A DNA stretch of 64,000 nt, taken from NCBI GenBank assembly GCA_029066845.1, contig JAIEFR010000004.1, positions 14,241 through 78,240 on the forward strand, in the 5' to 3' direction. The first letter of the stretch is position 1, and the number at the start of each line of letters is the position of its first letter. Both the position numbers and the translations under genes were made by a program. The notes beneath the pieces are model-generated. The model saw only the letters and a program-made list of their open reading frames with translations. It did not search any database and was not told the origin of the DNA. This DNA comes from Clostridia bacterium. GTDB lineage: Bacteria > Bacillota > Clostridia > Christensenellales > Borkfalkiaceae. Below, in pieces: positions 7,247 to 16,087 of the stretch.

Positions 7247-8419
7247 ATGAATTACAGAGAGGAATCGCTTAAAAAACACGCCGAGTGGAAGGGCAAAATA
7301 GAAATCGTGCCCAGGGTGGAGGTCGATAGCAGGGAAAAGCTTTCGCTTGCCTACACGCCGGGTGTTGCCGAGCCCTGCCTTGCCATACAGAGGGACCCCG
7401 AAAAGAGCTTTACGCTGACCAGAAGATGGAACACCGTGCCCGTTATCACAGACGGCACTGCAATTCTCGGTCTGGGCGATATAGGACCCGAAGCGGGTAT
7501 GCCCGTTATGGAGGGCAAGTGCGCTCTGTTCAAGGCGTTCGGCGACGTGGACGCGTACCCTCTGTGTATCCGTTCCAAGGACACCGAGGAAATTATAAAG
7601 ACCATAAAGCTGCTTGCGGGCAGCTTCGGCGGAATTAACCTTGAGGACATTTCCGCGCCCCGCTGCTTCGAGATAGAAACCAGGCTGAAAGAGGAGCTGG
7701 ATATTCCCGTTTTCCACGACGACCAGCACGGCACCGCAATAGTAGTTGCGGCTGCGCTCATCAACGCTTTGAAGCTTGCGGATAAGAAAATGGAAGATAT
7801 AAAGGTGGTAATCAACGGCGCGGGTGCGGCGGGCATTTCCATTGCGAAATTCTTGTTGCGCTTCGGCGTTAAAAACGTTATTGCGTGCGACAAGCTGGGC
7901 GTTATCAGCGAGGGGGACGAGAGGTTCAACCACGCCCAGCAGGAGCTTGCAAAGGTCACCAACCGCCAAAAGCTTACGGGCACGCTTGCGGACGCAATGG
8001 TTGGCGCGGACGTGTTTATCGGCGTTTCGGCGGCAAATTGCGTAACCAAGGATATGGTGCGTTCTATGGCTGAAAAGCCCGTGCTCTTCACGCTTGCAAA
8101 CCCCGTGCCCGAAATTTCGGTTGCGGACGCAAAGGAGGCGGGCGCGTTCATTCACGGCACAGGCTCCTCGGAATATCCCAATCAGATAAACAACGTTCTG
8201 GTTTTCCCGGGGTTGTTCCGCGGCGCGTTGGACGTGCGTGCGACGACTATTACTTTCGAGATGATGATGGCGGCTTCGCGCGGCATTGCGGGTTGCGTGT
8301 CGGATAAGGAGCTGAGCCGCGACTATATTCTGCCCTACGCTTTCGATAAGCGCGCGCACGAGGCGGTTGCCAAAGCGGTTGCGGAGGAAGCGGTCAAGTC
8401 GGGCGTGGTAAGAAAATAA
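7247..8419 (+). CDS. NAD(P)-dependent malic enzyme
   Basis: A 390-residue short-form malic enzyme, which decarboxylates malate to pyruvate with reduction of NAD(P). It has the N-terminal catalytic motif LAYTPGVAEPC, the metal-binding EDISAPRCFEIE and DDQHGTA segments, and a Rossmann motif GAGAAG in the C-terminal half. Length matches the bacterial MaeA/YtsJ small type without the phosphotransacetylase extension. Cofactor preference cannot be read reliably. AGGAG precedes the ATG. The TAA shares its last base with the ATG of tilS, so the two are cotranscribed although unrelated in function. Confidence 0.93.
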   Translation: MNYREESLKKHAEWKGKIEIVPRVEVDSREKLSLAYTPGVAEPCLAIQRDPEKSFTLTRRWNTVPVITDGTAILGLGDIGPEAGMPVMEGKCALFKAFGDVDAYPLCIRSKDTEEIIKTIKLLAGSFGGINLEDISAPRCFEIETRLKEELDIPVFHDDQHGTAIVVAAALINALKLADKKMEDIKVVINGAGAAGISIAKFLLRFGVKNVIACDKLGVISEGDERFNHAQQELAKVTNRQKLTGTLADAMVGADVFIGVSAANCVTKDMVRSMAEKPVLFTLANPVPEISVADAKEAGAFIHGTGSSEYPNQINNVLVFPGLFRGALDVRATTITFEMMMAASRGIAGCVSDKELSRDYILPYAFDKRAHEAVAKAVAEEAVKSGVVRK

Positions 8420-9720
8420 TGCAAGTTAATCTTTCACCCTATGCCAACAAAAAAATATGCGTTGCCGTTTCGGGCGGCAAGGACAGTATGGCGCTCCTGC
8501 ACTATCTATTTAAGTGCGGGGGCGATTTCGGCATTACGGTAAGTGCGCTCAACTGCGACCACGGCATCAGGGGGGAGGAGAGCGAGCGCGACAGCGCGTT
8601 CGTTAAAGAGTACTGCGCGGCTAACAATATTCCTCTGCGCTTTTTTAAGGCGGAAGCGGGGAGCTTTAAGGACGAAAAGAGCGCGCGGCTGTGGCGGCTT
8701 GAATGCTATAAAAAGGTGTTAGAGGATGGCGGGGCGGACGTTATAGCTACGGCGCACCACTTGAATGACAATGCGGAAACCGTGCTCTTCAACCTTGCGC
8801 GGGGCACGTCGCTTGCAGGCGTCAAGGGCATTGCCGACGAGCCTTCGCTGGGCATTATCCGCCCGTTTATATCACTTTCCCGCGAGCAGATTGACGGGTA
8901 TATAGAGGTCAATGATATTCCCTTCGTCGTGGATGGGAGCAACCTTTCGGACGCGTACACGCGCAATAAAATCAGGCACAACGTTCTGCCCGCACTTGAG
9001 GAGGCGGTGCACGGGGCGGCGCGCAATATCTATAACTTTTCGCGCCTTGCCGCCGAGGACGAGGAATATTTTGCGCGCAAGGCGGAGGAAATTATCCTTT
9101 GCCGCGGCGACGGATTTCTGATTAAGCCGTGCGGGGAGCGCGTCATTTTCAAGCGCGCAGTTCACTTTGTCGTGGCGAGAAAGTTCGGCAAGATAGATTA
9201 CACCTCCGAACAATTCGAAAAGCTGTTTTTGCTTCAATCGGCTGAAAACGGCAAGAGGTTCGAATTTCTGGGACTGATTGCAATAAAGGAAGAGGGCGGC
9301 GTAGCCGTAATGCGCGGCGGTCTTTTGCAGGCTGAAGAAGAGCCATTTTCACAGGTTTTAAAGTCGGGCGAATACGCGTGTAAATCGGTTGTTGTTTCCT
9401 GCGGGCAAAGTGCGGACAGCGTTCCCGAAATGTGCAAAGCTTTAAAATTCGATTTGGATTGCATACCTCAAAACGCGGTGGTAAGGTTCAGGTGCGACGG
9501 CGATAAATTCACCAAATTCGGCGGCGGAAGCAAGAGTCTTTCGGACTATCTCACCGATAAAAAAGTGCCGCAGAGTCTGCGCGCAACCCTGCCGCTTGTG
9601 TGCGACGGCAGCGACGTTTTAATAGTCTGCGGAGTGGAGATTTCTGACAAAGTAAAGATTACGCAAAACACGCTGCGCCCCGCCGTAATGGTGTGCGCAG
9701 ACCCTTTTAAAATAAATTGA
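8419..9720 (+). CDS. tilS: tRNA(Ile)-lysidine synthase TilS
   Basis: 433 residues. The N-terminal PP-loop ATPase domain has SGGKDS at residues 18-23, and ATAHHLNDNAETVLFNL carries the TilS-specific signature. The middle and C-terminal substrate-binding regions follow, with the usual C-terminal part seen at about 345-425. TilS attaches lysine to C34 of the CAU-anticodon isoleucine tRNA, so that it reads AUA rather than AUG; it is essential in most bacteria. It overlaps the malic enzyme gene by one base and depends on that promoter. Confidence 0.93.
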   Translation: MQVNLSPYANKKICVAVSGGKDSMALLHYLFKCGGDFGITVSALNCDHGIRGEESERDSAFVKEYCAANNIPLRFFKAEAGSFKDEKSARLWRLECYKKVLEDGGADVIATAHHLNDNAETVLFNLARGTSLAGVKGIADEPSLGIIRPFISLSREQIDGYIEVNDIPFVVDGSNLSDAYTRNKIRHNVLPALEEAVHGAARNIYNFSRLAAEDEEYFARKAEEIILCRGDGFLIKPCGERVIFKRAVHFVVARKFGKIDYTSEQFEKLFLLQSAENGKRFEFLGLIAIKEEGGVAVMRGGLLQAEEEPFSQVLKSGEYACKSVVVSCGQSADSVPEMCKALKFDLDCIPQNAVVRFRCDGDKFTKFGGGSKSLSDYLTDKKVPQSLRATLPLVCDGSDVLIVCGVEISDKVKITQNTLRPAVMVCADPFKIN

Positions 9721-9790
9721 CCGCGGCATATTGCGCATAAAATGCGGTTATCTGCACAAACTGCCTTTAGAGTATAAAGGAGAGTTTTGT

Positions 9791-10051
9791 ATGGTATTTT
9801 TCAATATCGTAAGCTACGTGCTGGTGCTTATCGGCGCGTTCAACTGGGGAATGTTCGGCATATTCGATTTCAATCTTGTAAGCTGGATATTCGGCGGTCC
9901 CCGCAGCACGGGTGCGATTATTATCTACGTGCTCGTTGCGCTTGCCGCGCTTTGGCTCATCATTTCGCCCATCGTTACGGGCTGGGGCCTTATGCTTTCA
10001 GGCAAGGCAAGATCGAAGGGTGAGAATAAGCCCGTTGCGGAAAACAACTGA
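9791..10051 (+). CDS. DUF378 family small membrane protein
   Basis: 86 residues. The start is the ATG at 9791 after AAAGGAGAG, not the earlier ORF-track start at 9731. Two hydrophobic segments are separated by FGIFDFNLVSWIFGG, which together with LIGAFNWGMFG matches the DUF378 (YuzA) family. The C-terminus is short, basic and polar. No function is established for the family. It may be read from the tilS transcript or from a weak promoter that I cannot define. Confidence 0.8.
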   Translation: MVFFNIVSYVLVLIGAFNWGMFGIFDFNLVSWIFGGPRSTGAIIIYVLVALAALWLIISPIVTGWGLMLSGKARSKGENKPVAENN

Positions 10052-10070
10052 AATTATTCCGTAAATTAAA

Positions 10071-10099
10071 AGGAGGTGTAAGCACCTCCTTTTTTTTTT
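10071..10099. terminator. Bidirectional terminator
   Basis: AGGAGGTG-TAAG-CACCTCCT followed by nine T residues, with an A-rich upstream side, between two convergent genes. Confidence 0.9.
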
Positions 10100-10101
10100 G
10101 T

Positions 10102-11640
10102 TTATTTGATTTGTTCTGTTTCGTCCGCTGTTGCGGCTTCGGTTTGCTCTTCGGTTACCGGTTCGGGCTGTACGTCCTCGGCTTGATCGGTTGCCGCTGT
10201 TTCAGCCTGCGCGCCGAACGATATGGGCACGGGTATTTCGGGTGCACCCGCTTTGCGCGCGGCAAGCTTTGCAAGCACGACCTTGCGCAGTGCAAGGAAA
10301 GCCGTGTACGCGCCGAAGAACGCGAAGAACAAGCAGACGTAGGCTATGTAAACCAGAATGACGTAGAACACGTTTATGTGCCTGAACGCGCCGCCCATAG
10401 GTATGATGTTGGGTATCTCGATGGGAAGGGGGCAGACCTGCGTGAACGCGTAGTTGGGCGGCGTCATATCGTCGGTGGGCGCGGAGCCTACTTTCAGCCC
10501 CAGCCCCGTCAGAAAATCGGTGACCAGCGCGCTTGCAACCGCCGCAAGAATAATTACCACGCAGTAATAGACAAGGGGAATTATGCAGTCCTTGATTTTG
10601 AATTTATAGTGCCCCAGCGCCGTCGGCAGAACGCACAGCGCAAACAGCAGACAGTGCGTCAAGCAGAAGTACAGAATGGAGTAGCTGCAAAAAATTCCGT
10701 AGTTGCTCATTTCGTCCTTGCCGAAGTAGATGAACACGGTAAGCGCGCCCACGGCGTGGATAAAGAATGAAATGGCGTACAGCACGCGCTTTTTAAAGAC
10801 GACCGAAATGCTTGCTACGTACACGCCTATGTTGCAGATAAACAGCGGCAGGCAGGCGAATACGGTGTAATAAACGTTGTAGCCGTCGCCCATAACCACG
10901 CTGTCCTTGCTGTGGTATTGCAGAAGAAGGGTAGTCGCGATAAACGCAAGATATTTGTCCTGTTGTTCGCGCGTCTTGTCTTTGAGGAAGTAGTAAAGCC
11001 CTATGGTAGAACCCGCAAGTATGCACAGCGCGAGGAAGTGCCAGAGGGTGAAGTTTTTAAAGCGCAAAAAGCTTGTTGCCGAAATTTTGGTTATATCGAA
11101 AAAGTTTTCGAAAAGGTTTAAAGGCATTGCCGCAAGGAAGGCGAAGGGCAGGCATATGAACGACTTGCCGCTCACCTTAAAGCCGTCGCGCGCAATCAGC
11201 AGTCCGCAGCAGGCGGCGTACGCAACGTTCTGCAAGAAGAACAGCGTCATATTCAGCCACTTGGGGAAGTGCAGGTTTATAGAGTTGTATATTTCCTGCG
11301 CGTTCGTATCTGCGGCGGGAACCACGTCGAAGAAGTCGCCGAACAGACAGCTACTTAAAATGAGGAAGAGGGGCAGAACGTATTTTACGGCGTCCGCACA
11401 GCTCTTGCAGTTGAAGAAGACCGCCGCGACAATGAGCAGTAGTCCAGCCTTTTTTATCCACTGGCTGAGCGCGAAGAAAAAGCCGTATTCGCCTATTCGG
11501 TTGAATATGTAATAGTCCCCGACGGTGAAGGTCAGCAGCAGTGCGCACACTGCGGCGACCGCGGCGCACACCTTTAAGCTTATAGCCACGGCGCGCCTGC
11601 CGTCGAAGTTGAGTTTGAATTTAGTTATGTTAAGTGCCAT
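10102..11640 (-). CDS. Polytopic membrane protein of unknown function
   Basis: 512 residues with roughly 12 hydrophobic segments, from about residue 20 to 450, and a Cys-rich first half. The tail (about 465-512) is acidic, rich in Glu/Ala/Thr, and probably cytoplasmic. I do not recognise a family; the arrangement is faintly like YwaF-type integral membrane proteins but no motif proves it. The ATG lies only 9 nt after a perfect promoter's -10 box, so the mRNA is probably leaderless. Neighbouring minus-strand genes 11768-13099 and 13753-14418 are also envelope proteins with the same promoter-start layout. Confidence 0.7.
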   Translation of the reverse strand: MALNITKFKLNFDGRRAVAISLKVCAAVAAVCALLLTFTVGDYYIFNRIGEYGFFFALSQWIKKAGLLLIVAAVFFNCKSCADAVKYVLPLFLILSSCLFGDFFDVVPAADTNAQEIYNSINLHFPKWLNMTLFFLQNVAYAACCGLLIARDGFKVSGKSFICLPFAFLAAMPLNLFENFFDITKISATSFLRFKNFTLWHFLALCILAGSTIGLYYFLKDKTREQQDKYLAFIATTLLLQYHSKDSVVMGDGYNVYYTVFACLPLFICNIGVYVASISVVFKKRVLYAISFFIHAVGALTVFIYFGKDEMSNYGIFCSYSILYFCLTHCLLFALCVLPTALGHYKFKIKDCIIPLVYYCVVIILAAVASALVTDFLTGLGLKVGSAPTDDMTPPNYAFTQVCPLPIEIPNIIPMGGAFRHINVFYVILVYIAYVCLFFAFFGAYTAFLALRKVVLAKLAARKAGAPEIPVPISFGAQAETAATDQAEDVQPEPVTEEQTEAATADETEQIK

Positions 11641-11649
11641 AGCAATATA

Positions 11650-11678
11650 ATTATATATTTTGTCACGCGCGCTGTCAA
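11650..11678 (-). promoter_or_regulatory. Sigma-A promoter giving a near-leaderless mRNA
   Basis: TTGACA (11673-11678) and TATAAT (11650-11655) on the minus strand, 17-bp spacer. The -10 box ends 9 nt before the ATG at 11640. Confidence 0.8.
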
Positions 11679-11723
11679 ACCTTTGGCGTGACCAAAATCT
11701 ACCGCTTCCGCCGCCGTCCGCGG

Positions 11724-11760
11724 CAAAAAAATAGAGCCGTGCGCTCTTCGCGCACGGCTC
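11724..11760 (-). terminator. Terminator of the 443-residue envelope protein gene
   Basis: GAGCCGTGCG/CGCACGGCTC stem with an A-run on its left, which becomes the U-run on the minus strand. Confidence 0.85.
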
Positions 11761-11767
11761 TTAAGAT

Positions 11768-13099
11768 TTAGTCATCGTCGTCGTAATCGTCGGGGTCGGG
11801 TTGCGACCTTTTTTTCTTTTTGCCCTTTATCTTGTCGTGCTTAAAGCCAACCATTACGATGTACAGAACGGCAATCAGCACAAGCCCGACTATAAGCACC
11901 GCAAGCACTACGGAGGTCACGTTTGTGCCGTAATCGAAATTCTTGTCGCCGCTGTCGGTCGGTTTGAAATCTTCTGCGGAAAACTGGTAGGGGGTAAGGA
12001 AGCTTGCCGCAACGTAGCCCGTCACCGTTTCGCCGTTCTCCTTAAAGCTTATCTTGCAAAACTCCGTGCTCAGAACGGTATGCACGAATTTTTCAAGTAC
12101 TATGACGTCGTGCGTTGCACCGCTCTCCAACGTGGTTATAAACGTGCTGCCGCTCATAAAGGGGGAGGTGTAAACGCCCACGTCCTCTATCGCGTAATAG
12201 GTCTTGCCGTCGGTATTGGACTGGCAATGCGCGCGTTCGGTAAGGTTTTCCGTCGCGGTCACGAAGCAGTCGCCGCCTATTGCCACAATTGAGGCGTTGC
12301 CGCTTTCGCACAGCACCAGGCAGGGTGTGTTGCCCGTCGTCTTCTGCGTGCGTATAGGGGTGAACTTTTCGCCTATCTCTTCCGCGTTAATCTGCGTATA
12401 GTAAGCGTCCTTTTTAATCTGCGCCGTTTCAACGACTTCGCTCACCTTTTCCAGCTTGGACTTCGTGTCGCCGGAAAAAATGTTTTTTGCACCGTTGTAG
12501 TCGGTATACGAAAGGTTGAGCGCTTCCGAAGTGCTTTCGGTAATTTTATGCGGAACGTTGTCCTTTACCGCGTATATCGCGCCGCCGTACTGCTTCATTA
12601 ACGAGAAGCCGCCGCCGACCTGCGTGTCGTTGCCTTCGTTCCAGTAGGTCAGAACGCCTTCGTTATTTAAAGTATAGAACACCTCGTCCGACAGCTCTAT
12701 CCTCGAACGGGAAAGCTTCTGAAAGTCGTGTCCTTCTTCGGATGCGGCGGGCTTGGGCGTTGAGTAGAGGTAGGTGCCGTCCATTATATCCTTTAAATAA
12801 AGGTTGCCTTCTCCGTCGTAATCCAGCGCGGACAATTCGGAGGTGTGAACGTACGGCGTCAGCTGTCTTTCGCCGCTTTCGTCGGTGGAAAGTATGCGCA
12901 TCGAAGTGCCGTAAGCAAAAGCGTAAGTATCCCCGCTGATTGCGTAGTCGCGCAGCGGAGCTTCGAAGGTGAGCGTGCGCTCGAAGTCCTGCGGATAGTA
13001 AGTTTCGTTACCTTCCGCGGCAAACGCGCCGCCAACCGACATTATTGCCGCGCCGCAAGCTGCTGCCAGCGCGATTGTAAATAACCTGTTTGCTTTCAC
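11768..13099 (-). CDS. Secreted, C-terminally anchored protein with SH3-like region
   Basis: 443 residues. A signal peptide (about 1-27, ending GGAFA) leads a large extracellular part containing an apparent beta-rich repeat region (about 35-130) and an SH3b-like segment near 290-370 (TYYAIEDVGVYTSP, GYVAASFLTPY). A single TM helix (about 395-420) is followed by a basic stretch and a polyacidic tail DPDDYDDDD. The topology is extracytoplasmic N-terminus with a short cytosolic tail. Function unknown; SH3b domains in Bacillota often bind peptidoglycan. The GTG start lies 7 nt after the -10 box with no ribosome site, so it is a leaderless candidate. Confidence 0.75.
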   Translation of the reverse strand: MKANRLFTIALAAACGAAIMSVGGAFAAEGNETYYPQDFERTLTFEAPLRDYAISGDTYAFAYGTSMRILSTDESGERQLTPYVHTSELSALDYDGEGNLYLKDIMDGTYLYSTPKPAASEEGHDFQKLSRSRIELSDEVFYTLNNEGVLTYWNEGNDTQVGGGFSLMKQYGGAIYAVKDNVPHKITESTSEALNLSYTDYNGAKNIFSGDTKSKLEKVSEVVETAQIKKDAYYTQINAEEIGEKFTPIRTQKTTGNTPCLVLCESGNASIVAIGGDCFVTATENLTERAHCQSNTDGKTYYAIEDVGVYTSPFMSGSTFITTLESGATHDVIVLEKFVHTVLSTEFCKISFKENGETVTGYVAASFLTPYQFSAEDFKPTDSGDKNFDYGTNVTSVVLAVLIVGLVLIAVLYIVMVGFKHDKIKGKKKKRSQPDPDDYDDDD

Positions 13100-13106
13100 A
13101 ATAAAA

Positions 13107-13135
13107 ATTATATCACCATTTAATTAGCTTGTAAA
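13107..13135 (-). promoter_or_regulatory. Sigma-A promoter for the SH3-like envelope gene
   Basis: TTTACA and TATAAT (13107-13112) on the minus strand with a 17-bp spacer. The -10 box ends 7 nt before the GTG at 13099, placing the transcription start on or next to the start codon. Confidence 0.75.
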
Positions 13136-13339
13136 GGATTTAACGCCCGACTTTTATATGCGTTTTAGGTGATAATTCACAAATTTTTTACTCAAAAAAA
13201 TAAATTTATCCCTCTAAATTTTTTTATTTGTACCACTTCTGTCATATTTAGTGGTTATAATAAAACTACAAACGCGAACAAATGTTTGTTTTTGTTCGTC
13301 CGTTTGAATACGGCGGTACTCGCCTTGGGAGGGGCGGAA

Positions 13340-13741
13340 GTGAAAATCAAGAAACTGTTAAGGTTTTATTTTTCGGCGGGCAGCCTCAATAAAGCGCTTG
13401 ACAATATAATAACGCGGCTGGCGCTTGCGGCGGGGGAGGACGCGTTTTCGGGGTGCGTGCACTACGCCGAAAGAATTGCTTCGGTTATAGAGGTTAAGTC
13501 TGAGCTCGGAAATCTGTGGGCGCGGCTTAATTCAATCGTGGGTGCAATGACGGAAAGGGACAGGCTTACCTTAAAGCGGTACGCGGCAATGCGTACGGGT
13601 CCCGTAGGTGCGGACAAGAGGGAAATCCACCGCGCCGCCGTCAAGTTTGCGCGCAGGGCGGGCGGACTGCTTTCGGGCAGTCAAGGCGTTTACAAAGTCC
13701 TGTGCGCGTATCAGTGTTTAATAAGTCCCGCGCCCGACTGA
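13340..13741 (+). CDS. Small basic protein of unknown function
   Basis: The best start is GTG at 13340, preceded by GGGAGGGG, giving 133 residues; the ORF-track start at 13169 lies in AT-rich leader without a ribosome site. The protein is helical and basic, with AMTERDRLTLKRYAAMR in the middle. That segment recalls phage late-gene regulators of the ArpU/RinA type, but the match is too weak to name it. It lies upstream of a phage terminase fragment, with an opposite-strand envelope gene between them, so it could be another relic of the same phage module. Confidence 0.55.
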   Translation: MKIKKLLRFYFSAGSLNKALDNIITRLALAAGEDAFSGCVHYAERIASVIEVKSELGNLWARLNSIVGAMTERDRLTLKRYAAMRTGPVGADKREIHRAAVKFARRAGGLLSGSQGVYKVLCAYQCLISPAPD

Positions 13742-13752
13742 CGCGGTGACTT

Positions 13753-14418
13753 TCAGCCCTCTTTCCTGGGCTTTCTCGTCGCGAAATAGATAATCAGAAT
13801 TACGGCAACGAGTACCGCCAGAATTACTATCGCGACTATCGCGCCCACGTTAAAGCTTCCCGGCTTTTGGCCGCTTCCGCCGTTGTTGCCGTCCTCGTCC
13901 GCGGGCTTTTCCTCGGGCAGGTTGAGGGGGTAATCGTCGTTTGCTCCCTCGATATACCCGAACGAACCCTGACAATACACGTAGGAATATACTGTCGCGC
14001 CCGAATAATAGGTGCCGTAATATGCCGCTTCCACGGCAATCTGGCTGAGTACGGGTAGCGTTGAATTGTTGTTGTTTGCCGAGTAGTTGACCGTGACAGT
14101 CTTATAAAGATATGTCACGTCGGGCGTGCCGCTTTCCAGCGTGAAGTCGTCCCTGCGGCAGTAGCCGTAAAGCGCCTTGTATATGCCCGTGTCGTTTGCG
14201 TAGCGCACATAATACCAGTCGCCTTCGTCGCGGATGACCTCCACGCAGTAGGTGTAGGGCACGGCAAAAATCGACGACGTCGTATTTCTGTCGGTAAAGA
14301 AATAGGCGGTGCGCGTAGCCGCCCTGGCGTAGCGTGCTTCGGCGGCGTATACGGACTGCGGCGTTATGGCAAACGCGGCAAGCATTATGCATATCAGCAA
14401 AACCGTAAAGCGTTTCAT
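13753..14418 (-). CDS. Secreted SH3-like protein with C-terminal membrane anchor
   Basis: 221 residues. A signal peptide (1-25, ending SVYA) is followed by a beta-rich domain (about 30-150) whose WYYVRY and GYCRRDDF segments resemble SH3b folds. A Pro/Glu/Gly-rich linker, a TM helix (about 190-212) and the short basic tail RKPRKEG complete it. It shares this signal-SH3-linker-TM plan with 11768-13099, suggesting related envelope roles. The -10 box TATAAT (14427-14432) ends 8 nt before the ATG, so it too looks leaderless. Function unknown. Confidence 0.75.
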   Translation of the reverse strand: MKRFTVLLICIMLAAFAITPQSVYAAEARYARAATRTAYFFTDRNTTSSIFAVPYTYCVEVIRDEGDWYYVRYANDTGIYKALYGYCRRDDFTLESGTPDVTYLYKTVTVNYSANNNNSTLPVLSQIAVEAAYYGTYYSGATVYSYVYCQGSFGYIEGANDDYPLNLPEEKPADEDGNNGGSGQKPGSFNVGAIVAIVILAVLVAVILIIYFATRKPRKEG

Positions 14419-14479
14419 ACTTACGAATTATAAGATATATCAAGTTGAAAATTTACACAGATTTTGTCATAAAAGGTCT

Positions 14480-15337
14480 ATGAATAGAGAAGAGATAATA
14501 AGCCGCATCGCGCGGATTGACAGGGAATTGAAGAGCCGTAAGGAGGATACGGGCGCGCTTGCCGCATACAACTCGGGCAGGAAAAAGCACAAAAAACAGA
14601 TGGCGTTCCACAGGTGCAAAAAGCGCAACCGCTGGGTGTTTGGGGGCAACCGTTCGGGAAAGACCGAGTGCGGCGCGGTGGAGGCAATCTGGATGCTTAG
14701 GGGAATACACCCCTACCGCAAAAACAGAAAGGACGTCTTCGGATGGGCGGTTTCGCTTTCGCAGCAGGTGCAGCGCGACGTTGCACAGAGCAAGATTTTA
14801 AAGTACCTGCCAAAGAGCTGGATAGCCGAAATTACTATGCTTTCGGGCAGAAAGGATTCGCCCTCTTCGGGCATAATCGATCAGATAAAAATCAAAAACG
14901 TTTTCGGCGGAATATCCACGCTGGGCTTTAAAAGCTGCGACCAGGGAAGGGAAAAATTTCAGGGTTGTTCGCTCGATTTCGTGTGGCTGGACGAGGAGCC
15001 GCCCAAGGATATATACGAGGAATGTCTTATGCGCGTTATGGATAAGCGCGGGGATATTTTCGGCACTATGACGCCCCTCAAAGGCGAAACCTTTATATAC
15101 AACGAGATATATCTCAACCGCCGCAACAATCCGCAGGTGTGGTGCGAGTTTATGAGCTGGGAGGACAACCCATATTTAAAAAAGAGCGAGATAAAGCTGC
15201 TGTCGCAGTCAATGGATTCGTCCTCACTCGACAGCAGGCGGTACGGCAAATTTTCGCGCGGGGCGGGACTGGTCTATCCCGAGTTCGACAGCGCGGTGCA
15301 CGTCATTCCGCCCATTGTACGAGCCATAAAAGTCTAA
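14480..15337 (+). pseudogene. Phage terminase large subunit, ATPase half, truncated by island insertion
   Basis: 285 codons from ATG at 14480. Walker A is GGNRSGKTE and Walker B LDFVWLDEEPP, with the coupling region FGTMTPLKGE. This is the packaging ATPase domain of a TerL protein. The sequence is colinear with TerL up to LVYPEFDSAVHVIPP, where the RNase-H-like nuclease domain should begin, and then runs into the AT-rich island and stops after RAIKV. TerL is normally 420-600 residues. No portal, capsid or integrase gene is nearby. Base composition matches the host, so the phage module is old while the insertion looks younger. Confidence 0.85.
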
Positions 15338-15849
15338 CCCTAAATACGGCTAAAATAGGGCAAAAATGCCCTAAAATGGGGCATATATGGGGGTTTAGAC
15401 TTTTCATAGGAACAAGGATAAACACTCACTGCCACAAAGGATAGAACCCTAAATGGGGGTTAGAGTTGAAAGTGTATTCTATGAAAAGTCTAAATTTTGG
15501 GCTTTTCCGACCTATGAAAAGTCTAAATATAGTTCTAAAAGCATTTTAGAAACGATAAAAATGCGCTAAAATTTTATGCGCAATCAAAGCCATATTAGGA
15601 CAAAAGAAGGATATAGAAATTCTAATTGGACAGAAAAACAATCACTCTCCCAGTTGTGGCGAGGAGTGGACTCATGCACATAAACAGCTTGTTTGCGTCA
15701 CCTGTCGGCACTCACGAGGCAATATTTAACTTCTATCCCTGTAAGTATCATTTTATTTTTTCGATAAAAAGTTATTTATATGTATTAAAATATTGACTTC
15801 ACAATACTAAAATGGTATAATGAAAATATATTTACAAGGAGTATTGGAT
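15338..15849. repeat. Left-end repeat region of the island (no gene)
   Basis: Contains motif copies at 15394-15410 (inverted), 15478-15494 and 15511-15527, the last being an exact inverted match to the first. A hairpin TAGGGCA/TGCCCTA lies at 15356-15373, and CCCTAAAT occurs at 15338 and 15448. The rest (15540-15790) holds no ORF or RNA that I recognise, apart from the promoter at 15793-15821. Confidence 0.65.
15793..15821 (+). promoter_or_regulatory. Promoter of the XRE regulator-methyltransferase operon
   Basis: TTGACT (15793-15798) and extended TGGTATAAT (-10 at 15816-15821), 17-bp spacer. Confidence 0.8.
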
Positions 15850-16056
15850 ATGGCTTTCTCTTATAAACCGCTTTGGAAGTTGCTCATAGATAAAGATATG
15901 AACAAAAAGGCTTTGATGAGCGCAACGGGAATATCGAAATCCACTATTGACAAAATGGGTAGAGGTGAAATTGTATCTCTCGAAATTATAGATAGGATTT
16001 GTAACTATTTTCATTGCAAAGTAGAAGATGTACTTGAGCATATTCCTAATGTTTAA
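15850..16056 (+). CDS. XRE/Cro-type transcriptional regulator
   Basis: 68 residues, a single helix-turn-helix with NKKALMSATGISKSTIDKMGRGEIVSLEIIDRI placing the HTH at about 18-45. The start is ATG at 15850, 8 nt after AAGGAG; the earlier ORF-track start lies within the -10 region. Short XRE proteins beside DNA methyltransferases usually act as controllers that time methyltransferase against effector expression. It lies 31 bp upstream of the methyltransferase, under the same promoter. A palindrome inside the downstream operon's promoter (17853-17863) is a possible binding site. Confidence 0.85.
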   Translation: MAFSYKPLWKLLIDKDMNKKALMSATGISKSTIDKMGRGEIVSLEIIDRICNYFHCKVEDVLEHIPNV

Positions 16057-16087
16057 CCTTTAATCATATCAATTACGGAGACTCACC

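Noticed and set aside
7220-8359. Minus-strand ORF of 379 residues
   Set aside because: It is the antisense shadow of the malic enzyme gene, whose motifs are unmistakable on the plus strand.
13228-13261. Promoter TTGTAC/TATAAT before the small basic protein
   Set aside because: The spacer would be 22 bp; only the -10-like box is convincing, so no promoter was annotated.
15540-15790. Remnant recombinase or tRNA at the island's left end
   Set aside because: No open frame, no acceptor or anticodon stem pattern could be drawn.
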